DNA of 64,000 bases. Source: Psychromonas marina. GTDB taxonomy: Bacteria > Pseudomonadota > Gammaproteobacteria > Enterobacterales > Psychromonadaceae. The stretch covers positions 1 to 64,000 of the forward strand of contig NZ_BSPQ01000016.1 of assembly GCF_030161115.1 (NCBI RefSeq). Direction: 5' to 3'. The notes under the pieces were generated by a model. The model was not told the origin of the DNA. It saw only the letters and a list, made by a program, of their open reading frames with translations, and did no database searches. Positions within the stretch are counted from its first letter, which is position 1, and each line of letters opens with the position of its first letter. The position numbers and the translations under genes were made by a program. This document shows positions 57,874 through 64,000 of this stretch, piece by piece.

Positions 57874-60006
57874 ATGTTTAACAAAAGTCAGTTGGCGGTA
57901 ATTGTTGGATCAGTTTTAGCCTCATCAATGTTTTATGCTCATGCAGCTGAAACGAACAGTGCAAGCACAGAAGCGGATGAACGCATGACCATAACAGGGC
58001 AAAGCTCTGATTATAAGGTAAGCAACAATACAGGTTCAATGCGCATGGAGATGACAGCGCTTGAAACACCAGGGCAAGTGACTGTTATTGATCAGAAAAT
58101 CATTGATGAACAGCGCGCAAGTACATTGGGGCAAGTGTTAAAAAATGATTCAAGTATTTCTGCAGAAGGTAATAGTCGTAATCGAGAGCGTTTCTCTCTT
58201 CGTGGTTTTCAATTAGGCAGTAGTAGTGGTTTTTTACGTGATGGCAAGCAACATTGGTCTCATTACCGTCAACCCATTGAATTGTTGGAGTCGGTTGAAG
58301 TCTTAAAAGGCCCTGCAGGTTTGTTATATGGTCAATCGGCACCGGGTGGTTTAATCAACATGGTCAGCAAAAAGCCAACGGCTGATACGCAAATAACTTT
58401 CAGTCAAGATATCGGCTCTGATAATGAAACACGCAGCACGCTTGATGTCAGCGGATCATTAAACGAGGCACAAACTTTACGTAGTCGCTTAATCTTATCT
58501 CAACAAAATTCTGAGTCATGGCGCTCATACAGTGATGGTTCTTCACCAACGACAGATCGTTTTGTTGGTGGGTTATTTGTTGATTATGATCTGACCGATG
58601 ACATTATGTTATCAGTGCATTATGACCGCACTGTCGATGACAGCAGTGTTGATTCGGGTGCTTATATTAAAGACGGCGATGCGGTACTCGGTGATAAATA
58701 TGCTTGGGATGCACAATGGTCAAATATTGAAAATGAAGTTGAAAATATTGGCTTTGATGTTGCTGCACAGTTAAATAATACGTGGTCGATCAATGCAGGC
58801 TTCAATCATCAAGATTTTAAACGCCATGATGTAGAGAGTTACCCCAAAGAGGAAACCTATGATGCATCAACAGGTACCTACACACAGGGCGGCAGTGATC
58901 GCAGCGATCACTGGGTTTTTCAAACGGCAAGTATTGATCTAGTCGGTGAATTTGATACTGCAGGTATGGGGCATCAATTATTAATTGGTAGCAACTGGTT
59001 AGGTTATAGCTATGACCGTGTGCAGTATTCACTTGAAAGCTTAGATACCACCGTTGGTCAACCGACCGGTTCTCCTATTATCGATTCGACAGCAAGTGTT
59101 AGAACCTCTAAGAGTGAATATGATACCTACGGTTTTTATATTCAAGATATGTTAACCATTAATGACTATTGGCAAGTGCTTGCTGGTGTTCGTTACGATC
59201 AAATTATCACACGTGGTCAGGGTGGTGAAGCGGATTACAAGGAAGATGCAATTGTGCCTAAAGCCGCGCTTATTTATCACCCTGCAAACAATGGCTCTAT
59301 CTACTTAACTTACTCTGAGAGTTTTGAACCGCAAGGTGAAGTCTCTGATACTGATGCCATTAATGACGGTCAAAAGTTAGACCCATTAACAGGCAAACTG
59401 GTTGAGCTAGGCAGTAAGTGGGAACTGTTTAACGAGCAGCTATTTGTTTCTGGTGCCGTTTTTGAAATTACCCAAGAAAATTCAATCATTAATATCGATC
59501 AAGATAATGATATGTATGAAGTGACACAAGCAGGTGAACGTCGTCATCGCGGTGCAGAGTTTGCATTACAGGGGAATATTACTGAAAACTTCTCGCTGAG
59601 CGGTGGCGGTACTTATTTAGATGCAAAATACACAAAAGATGAAAGCTACCAAGGAAATCGTCCTGCTGATGTACCTGAATTCTCTGCCAATGTTTGGTCG
59701 CGTTACCAGTTTGATAATAATACTGATCTTAACTTAGGCGCTATCTATGTCGGTTCGCGTTTTGGTGATGCAGCTAATACCTTCAAAAAAGACGCTTACA
59801 CGCGCTTTGATTTAGGCGTTGCTCATACACTGAAATACGATCAAAACTTAGACTTTGTATTCCGTTTCAATGTTGAAAATATCTTTGATACGGATTACTT
59901 AGGTGGTGGTGGTTCAACCAAAGATGATTATGCCGCGAATGGTGCACAAAATGTAGTTATCGGCGAAGGTCGCAACTTCATGGCGACAGTACAAGTTCGT
60001 TATTAA
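57874..60006 (+). CDS. TonB-dependent siderophore receptor
   Basis: Outer-membrane receptor that should bind a ferric siderophore and import it using TonB energy. The 710-aa protein has a signal peptide (cut after AHA, about residue 24), a plug (about 45-165) with TPGQVTVIDQKIIDEQR, RFSLRGFQLGSSSGFLRDGKQ and SVEVLKGPAGLLYGQSAPGGLINMVSKKP (motifs of hydroxamate/FhuA-FoxA-type receptors), and a 22-strand barrel with the C-terminal VQVRY. The final residue is Tyr, close to the usual Phe/Trp. Ligand class is inferred only from the plug. It is preceded by a Fur box and followed by a PepSY operon, so uptake and iron release are likely coupled. Confidence 0.95.
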   Translation: MFNKSQLAVIVGSVLASSMFYAHAAETNSASTEADERMTITGQSSDYKVSNNTGSMRMEMTALETPGQVTVIDQKIIDEQRASTLGQVLKNDSSISAEGNSRNRERFSLRGFQLGSSSGFLRDGKQHWSHYRQPIELLESVEVLKGPAGLLYGQSAPGGLINMVSKKPTADTQITFSQDIGSDNETRSTLDVSGSLNEAQTLRSRLILSQQNSESWRSYSDGSSPTTDRFVGGLFVDYDLTDDIMLSVHYDRTVDDSSVDSGAYIKDGDAVLGDKYAWDAQWSNIENEVENIGFDVAAQLNNTWSINAGFNHQDFKRHDVESYPKEETYDASTGTYTQGGSDRSDHWVFQTASIDLVGEFDTAGMGHQLLIGSNWLGYSYDRVQYSLESLDTTVGQPTGSPIIDSTASVRTSKSEYDTYGFYIQDMLTINDYWQVLAGVRYDQIITRGQGGEADYKEDAIVPKAALIYHPANNGSIYLTYSESFEPQGEVSDTDAINDGQKLDPLTGKLVELGSKWELFNEQLFVSGAVFEITQENSIINIDQDNDMYEVTQAGERRHRGAEFALQGNITENFSLSGGGTYLDAKYTKDESYQGNRPADVPEFSANVWSRYQFDNNTDLNLGAIYVGSRFGDAANTFKKDAYTRFDLGVAHTLKYDQNLDFVFRFNVENIFDTDYLGGGGSTKDDYAANGAQNVVIGEGRNFMATVQVRY

Positions 60007-60165
60007 CCTCTCCTCTGATAAGGGCGCTATTTGATAGCGCCTTTTTACACTATCCCTATTATTCATATTTTACCGATTAATCATGAAAAATAGGACAGTA
60101 CATTTATAAAAACAATCACTTAGACTGGTATTTTTAAATGTAAATAATGTAAGTCTAATTACTTT

Positions 60166-60190
60166 GCAAATGATAATGAATTACATTTGC
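60166..60190. promoter_or_regulatory. Fur-like box before the PepSY operon
   Basis: GCAAATG (60166-60172) and CATTTGC (60184-60190) are perfect inverted arms around ATAATGAATTA; the inner part AATGATAATGAATTACATT resembles a Fur site. It is 34 bases before the first gene of the operon. Confidence 0.7.
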
Positions 60191-60223
60191 ATTTATTAAT
60201 TACAAGGTAGTGATGAAAAGAAT

Positions 60224-60871
60224 ATGTCCAATAGCATTGCAAATTCACTTAAAAATAAAAAAGTACAGTTATGGTCGCGTCGTTTACATATCTATATTTC
60301 GATGGCGCTGTGTCTGATTGTTCTGTTTTTTGCAGTTACTGGTATCACGCTAAACCGACCGCACTTGTTTGTTAGCGAACAGGCACAGGTTGAACAGAGT
60401 GTATTGAACCTTCCTGATTATCTATTTAGTTCTCATTTGGGTAGGTTTACACCGGATAAACCAGTGCTTCTTCAATATTTAGCGGAGCAGGGCGCGTTGT
60501 CGGGCACACCCTCAGCCATGCAGTTATTTACTGAGGTGGAAGATGGACAGTTAATCGAAGGTGAGATCTCCTTAGATTATAAAGGGCCTGGTTATAACAG
60601 CACGGTTTTTATCGATATGGTCAGCCAACAAGCTGAAATAGAAACCACTCACTACGGCGTTATTGCAGTATTAAATGATCTGCATAAAGGACGTAATAGT
60701 GGGCAGGTATGGGCTTGGTTTATCGATATAAGTGCGCTGTTGATGGTGCTATTTGTTTTGACAGGTGTGTGCTTATTAGTGCCAAAGAAAAAAAGTTTTA
60801 GCGTGGGCTTGAAATGGACCGCATTGGGTTCGCTGGTCAGCGTTGGGCTGTTTTTGTTTGCAGTTCCTTAA
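60224..60871 (+). CDS. PepSY-associated transmembrane protein, possible ferrisiderophore reductase component
   Basis: A 215-aa inner-membrane protein of the PepSY-associated TM type. The first helix (about 22-45) is preceded by WSRRLHIYIS, with a histidine that in this family may bind heme or metal. A periplasmic PepSY-like part (about 50-145) follows, then LNDLHKGRNSGQVWAWFIDISAL with a second conserved His and a helix (about 160-185), and a last helix (about 190-213). It resembles FpvG-type proteins that help release iron from a ferric siderophore in the periplasm. First gene of an operon running to the window end. The ATG has only a poor ribosome site. Confidence 0.85.
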   Translation: MSNSIANSLKNKKVQLWSRRLHIYISMALCLIVLFFAVTGITLNRPHLFVSEQAQVEQSVLNLPDYLFSSHLGRFTPDKPVLLQYLAEQGALSGTPSAMQLFTEVEDGQLIEGEISLDYKGPGYNSTVFIDMVSQQAEIETTHYGVIAVLNDLHKGRNSGQVWAWFIDISALLMVLFVLTGVCLLVPKKKSFSVGLKWTALGSLVSVGLFLFAVP

Positions 60872-60937
60872 TGCTTTCACAGCCATATTTTAAACAACAA
60901 TCGTTTAATTGGATTATCTAAAAAGGAGTTTAACCGT

Positions 60938-61477
60938 TTGAAAATTAATAAGTTATACAAAGGGGGATGGGGCGTTGTATTGGTCTTGTTAAGCAGTATC
61001 AGTGTGGTGATGCCAAGCGTTGCCAAACCAGTTCCTAGCAGTGCACATATGGATATCGAGCTAATACTGCCAAATGTTGTCACTAGTATCTACGCGCGCC
61101 CTTATGTTGCGGTGTGGATTGCAGATACAGAGGGAAAATCAGTACGTACGATTCAACTATGGGTTGGTAAAGATGAGTGGTTAAAAGATTTGCGTAGCTG
61201 GTGGAGAAAAGTCGGCCGTAATGATCGTGCTGTTGTCGATGCCGTAACTTCTGCTACAAGACCCGCTGGTAAATATCGTTTTAGTTGGGATGGGTTAGAT
61301 GAGCAAGGAGAGCGTGTCGAGCAAGGGCAATATACCTTTTATGTTGAGGTTGTGCGTGAGCATGGTGGACGTAATTATTTACGTCAAAAGCTACAACTTG
61401 CAGAGCAAAGCTTTACCCATCAATTAGAGCCAACTCAGGAAACTGGGCAGATAACGATTAATTATAACGTTAAGTAA
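60938..61477 (+). CDS. DUF2271 domain exported protein
   Basis: A 179-aa exported protein: an N-terminal hydrophobic segment (about 9-29, cleavage near VAKP) and a DUF2271 domain (about 38-178) with YVAVWIADTEGKSVRTIQLW, DAVTSATRPAGKYRFSWDG and GQYTFYVEVVREHGGRNY. This is a beta-sandwich with a FlgD-like look, common beside PepSY proteins in iron operons. It starts at a TTG at 60938 with a strong AAGGAG site nine bases before; no ATG or GTG lies nearby in frame. It probably forms part of the periplasmic machinery with the preceding PepSY protein. Confidence 0.87.
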   Translation: MKINKLYKGGWGVVLVLLSSISVVMPSVAKPVPSSAHMDIELILPNVVTSIYARPYVAVWIADTEGKSVRTIQLWVGKDEWLKDLRSWWRKVGRNDRAVVDAVTSATRPAGKYRFSWDGLDEQGERVEQGQYTFYVEVVREHGGRNYLRQKLQLAEQSFTHQLEPTQETGQITINYNVK

Positions 61478-61482
61478 AGGAA

Positions 61483-61515
61483 GCTGTCAGTCATCAGCAG
61501 TCAGTAAAAAAATAC
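61483..61515. repeat. Dispersed AGCTGACAG element, degenerate copy 3
   Basis: AAGCTGTCAGTCATCAGCAG followed by TCAGTAAAAAAA resembles the reverse complement of the elements at 14935 and 52763. It sits between two operon genes and retains little hairpin. Confidence 0.4.
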
Positions 61516-61555
61516 AAGCTATTAAATGCTAGCGGTTAAAAAAATGGAGAAAAAT

Positions 61556-62389
61556 ATGTTAAATAAAAAAATCAATGTGATGGTACTTACTTGTTCAATG
61601 TTAGCGGGGTTAACCTTTGCGAGTGTCGCGAATGCCCATCCACGCTGGGTGTTACCTTCACACTTCACTATCTCTAAAGAGGGCGGGGATTGGCTAAGTT
61701 TCGATGTCACCGCTTCTCATGGCGTTTTTGTGTTTGATAAACCAGCCGGCAGCGAAACGGCACAAATTATTATGCCCGATGGTCGAAAACAGCGTCCTGA
61801 TTTTGTATTACGTGGGAAACGTCGATCCGTGTTTGATTTCCATTTTTCAGAGCAGGGTACGCATAAAGTACAGATTAATAATCAGGCCGGTTATTTTACT
61901 AGCTTTAAAGCAGGGCATCGCGATACGCCTAAACGCTTACGTGCTAACAAAGTCGATCGTGTTGCACTGTTACCAAAAGAGCCGCGTGATGTCGTGACAA
62001 CCGAAACCTATACACGTGCAGAAAGCTATATCACGGTGGGTAAGCCAAGTGAAAAAGCATTTGAGCTAGAGGGCAAGTATTTAGAGTTATTGCCGGTCAC
62101 GCATCCCTCAGACATTGTTGCTGATGAACCCGTGCGTTTACAGTTTTACTTTAATGGTGAAGCGCAAGCTGGGGTAAAAGTTGATATTACCCGTGAAGGC
62201 ACTTTATATCGTAATCATCAGGAACAGATTGATGTGGTAAGTGATGAGCAAGGTTTTATTACTTTTACACCTGAGGTTGCGGGACGTTATTTATTAAAAG
62301 CGTCTTACAAAGCAAAGTTAGTAGACAGCCCACTTGCTGATCAAATGAGCGCTAATGTGCATTTTACCTTTGAAGCGATGTTACCTTAA
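61556..62389 (+). CDS. DUF4198 domain periplasmic protein
   Basis: A 277-aa exported protein with a signal peptide ending SVANA (about residue 27). The mature part begins HPRWVLPSHFTIS, the N-terminal His-containing motif of DUF4198 proteins, which bind metal ions such as Ni or Co in related systems. Later parts include DVTASHGVFVFDKP, an Ig-like repeat (about 175-265) with DEPVRLQFYFNGEAQAGVKV and VAGRYLLKASY. The ATG at 61556 has GGAGA five bases before; a start at 61526 lacks a ribosome site. Its stop overlaps the next start by one base. A metal-handling role in the operon is probable. Confidence 0.88.
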   Translation: MLNKKINVMVLTCSMLAGLTFASVANAHPRWVLPSHFTISKEGGDWLSFDVTASHGVFVFDKPAGSETAQIIMPDGRKQRPDFVLRGKRRSVFDFHFSEQGTHKVQINNQAGYFTSFKAGHRDTPKRLRANKVDRVALLPKEPRDVVTTETYTRAESYITVGKPSEKAFELEGKYLELLPVTHPSDIVADEPVRLQFYFNGEAQAGVKVDITREGTLYRNHQEQIDVVSDEQGFITFTPEVAGRYLLKASYKAKLVDSPLADQMSANVHFTFEAMLP

Positions 62390-62709
62390 TGAGCTTGTGT
62401 CATAACCCAATACAGAAGTTAAGTCTCGCTGCGTTACTGTTTTTTAGCAGCGCTGCTTTGGCACATTACCCTTTGATGCAATGCGAATATGCAGAGCAAA
62501 AAATTGAGTGCGAGGCGGGTTATAGCGATGGTAGCAAGGCAATTGATTACCAAGTCAGCATGTTTGATTACGACGATAACTTAATTGCCAAAGTCAAAAC
62601 AGATATTCGTTCTATTGCGACCTTTGAAAAAAGTGTGGATGAATTTTATATCGTATTTGATTCGGGTCATGAATACCCGGTTGAAGTAGATTCAGTTGAA
62701 ATACAATAG
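62389..62709 (+). CDS. Small exported protein of unknown function in the iron operon
   Basis: A 106-aa protein with a signal peptide (LSLAALLFFSSAALA, cut near residue 25). The mature part is short, acidic and beta-rich, begins HYPLMQCEYAEQKIECEAGYSDG with two cysteines that could form a disulfide, and ends VEVDSVEIQ. It starts in a TAATG overlap with the DUF4198 gene, so it is translationally coupled. I do not know a named family for it; the position suggests a periplasmic helper of DUF2271/DUF4198. Confidence 0.8.
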   Translation: MSLCHNPIQKLSLAALLFFSSAALAHYPLMQCEYAEQKIECEAGYSDGSKAIDYQVSMFDYDDNLIAKVKTDIRSIATFEKSVDEFYIVFDSGHEYPVEVDSVEIQ

Positions 62710-62724
62710 CATAAGAGGCGAGCG

Positions 62725-63279
62725 ATGATTATACAACCGGTTATCAGTGAAAATAGTGGCCAAGAGGGCAGGTGGATTGCTTTTTTATGCGTGATTATCG
62801 TCTCTATTGGTGCGTTGTTATTGCCTCAAAATCAAGCGCCGCATGAACATGTTTCAGTGGATAGTCATCAAATTTCGATTAGTGATTTAAGCGTCCAGCG
62901 ACTGTCAATGATTGCCGATTTACGCTTAGCGCATGAAGAGGTTCGTGCGCTCTATGACGATACTGCTACTTGGCAAAGCATCACCCAATTAGCCGAGGAT
63001 TGGTTAGCGCCTTTTGTGCAAGATAAAAGCTGGGAACATCAAGGGCGACATCATTGGCTGCAAATTGGCAATGGCATTTATCAAGGTCGATCAGAGCAAA
63101 GTGGAGGTGGTTATATCTTAAATAGCCAACACCGAGAGGTTGATGTTTGGCTAGATCTCAATGGAGAAGCGACTTCAATAGAGATGAAAAATGCTGTTTT
63201 ATCTGCACAGGATCTGGTTGCTGCAGGCTGGACCCAAGTCGTTTTTAGCACTAAAAATGATATTCATCATAGGGATTAA
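62725..63279 (+). CDS. Membrane-anchored protein of the iron operon (FpvK-like position)
   Basis: A 184-aa protein with one N-terminal membrane anchor (about 17-35, WIAFLCVIIVSIGALLLP) and a periplasmic part. Visible stretches are LSMIADLRLAHEEVRALYDD, WLAPFVQDKSWEHQGRHHWLQIG (His-rich) and GGGYILNSQHREVDVWLDLNG. It is probably a member of a DUF6162-type family found before metal-binding proteins, but I am not sure of the number. It starts after AGAGGCG. Its stop codon overlaps the next ATG by one base. The His pairs could contact metal. Confidence 0.78.
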   Translation: MIIQPVISENSGQEGRWIAFLCVIIVSIGALLLPQNQAPHEHVSVDSHQISISDLSVQRLSMIADLRLAHEEVRALYDDTATWQSITQLAEDWLAPFVQDKSWEHQGRHHWLQIGNGIYQGRSEQSGGGYILNSQHREVDVWLDLNGEATSIEMKNAVLSAQDLVAAGWTQVVFSTKNDIHHRD

Positions 63280-64000
63280 TGAGCGTATTTATGATATTTA
63301 AAACACTATTTTTAGGCTGTATTTTGCTGTTGCTCAGCACCGTGAGTCATGCACAAAAACTCACCATTGGTATTACATTACAACCCTACTTTAGCTATGT
63401 AAAAGCCGTTGTTGGCGATAAAGCAGAGGTATTAGCGCTCGTTGACGAAGGTTTTAATCCGCATAATTACCAACCGCAAGCGAATGACCTGCGTCGTTTA
63501 AAGCAGATGGATGTGATTGTGGTTAATGCGATTGGTCATGATGATTTTGCGATGAAAGTGATTAAAGCGGCAAATAGACATGATTTGATCATTATTAAAG
63601 CCAATCAAGATGTGCCCTTGTTACCTGCGATGGGGCAATCGGTTGGTACGGGTGCAGTAAATCCACATACCTTTGTGGGCATCTCAACCACGATTCAAAA
63701 GGTGTATAGCATCGCTAATGAGATGGCAAAAATAGACCCTGAGAATGCACAACAGTATCGTGCTAATGCCCGTGCCTACGCACGAAAATTTAGAAAGATG
63801 AAGCATAACGCAATGTTAGCGTTAGGTGATATTGACACTGCGGGTATGAAAGTCGCTACAACACACAATGCATACGGGTATTTATTACAGGAGTTTGGTG
63901 TTGAGGTAAATGCCGTGATTGAACCTGCCCATGGTGTAGAGCCAAGTGCCAGTCAGCTACAAGAGACCATTGAAAAAATTAGATCATCAAACATCGATGT
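63279..64000 (+). CDS. Metal ABC transporter substrate-binding protein (ZnuA/TroA type), cut by window end
   Basis: A periplasmic cluster A-I metal-binding protein; about 240 residues are visible and the end is outside the window. A signal peptide (hydrophobic stretch MIFKTLFLGCILLLLSTVSH, cut after SHA) is followed by KLTIGITLQPYFSYVKAVVG. Metal-ligand motifs are NPHNYQP (near 66), NPHTFVG (near 130) and THNAYGYL (near 200), which give the His-His-His pattern of the family; EPAHGVEPS is the late conserved loop. Start overlaps the previous stop (TAATG). In this operon the metal is more likely iron than zinc, by context. Transporter ATPase and permease genes should follow. Confidence 0.93.
   Translation, partial: MSVFMIFKTLFLGCILLLLSTVSHAQKLTIGITLQPYFSYVKAVVGDKAEVLALVDEGFNPHNYQPQANDLRRLKQMDVIVVNAIGHDDFAMKVIKAANRHDLIIIKANQDVPLLPAMGQSVGTGAVNPHTFVGISTTIQKVYSIANEMAKIDPENAQQYRANARAYARKFRKMKHNAMLALGDIDTAGMKVATTHNAYGYLLQEFGVEVNAVIEPAHGVEPSASQLQETIEKIRSSNID

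Noticed and set aside
58817-59032. Minus-strand frames inside the TonB receptor
   Set aside because: Shadow frames of a clear family member.

Overview
The window comes from an AT-rich, cold-water marine gammaproteobacterium, most likely Psychromonas or a close relative. This is inferred from the E. coli/Vibrio-like core proteins (mnmA-hflD-purB, rluE-icd and asnC-asnA neighbourhoods), a monomeric isocitrate dehydrogenase, TRAP transport, chitobiase and a 5S/23S sequence of Vibrio/Alteromonadales type. No database search was possible, so the genus is a guess.

Layout. 1-330: end of an rRNA operon (last bases of 23S, 5S, terminator). 353-1640: non-coding array of about 150-bp tandem repeats. 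1985-13413: chemoreceptor, a secreted unknown, AbgT transporter, htpG behind a textbook sigma-32 promoter, adk, a NlpC/P60 lipoprotein, a LysE exporter, roxA and an EamA permease. 13437-16713 (minus): mnmA-hflD-purB. 17964-32219: a basic amino-acid decarboxylation island with two AdiA-family decarboxylases, two nearly identical PotE-like antiporters each followed by a periplasmic binding protein (a tandem 3-kb duplication), a porin, an AdiC-like antiporter and a CDF-like protein. 32352-36994: asnC/asnA, VOC protein, FMN reductase with a divergent Cys-rich regulator and a palindromic operator, and an RsgA-type GTPase. 37013-45121: acyltransferase, CBS protein, TRAP transporter operon, Tat-exported dienelactone hydrolase, an unknown gene, csrA. 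45318-50221: DM13 lipoprotein, GH20 chitobiase, small membrane protein. 49850-51620: MITE-like large imperfect palindromes in three copies. 51697-52583: frameshifted DUF3800 gene. 52802-55912: rluE and monomeric icd. 56047-64000: iron-linked region with three Fur-like boxes, an orphan response regulator, a TonB siderophore receptor and an operon (PepSY-TM, DUF2271, DUF4198, two small proteins, metal-binding ABC substrate protein) whose order resembles the ferrisiderophore-reduction module fpvGHJKC of Pseudomonas aeruginosa.

How it works together. The decarboxylase island should consume cytoplasmic protons by decarboxylating arginine/ornithine-type substrates and swap the polyamine product for fresh amino acid through the antiporters; the secreted binding proteins and porin probably handle the substrate in the envelope. 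The last region should import a ferric siderophore through the outer membrane, reduce or release the iron in the periplasm, and hand it to a metal ABC transporter beyond the window end. The most unusual items are the antiporter plus orphan binding-protein pair with gene-conversion signs, the repeat array behind the rRNA operon, the MITE-like palindromes with a GTTT microsatellite, and the A7 frameshift in the DUF3800 gene.
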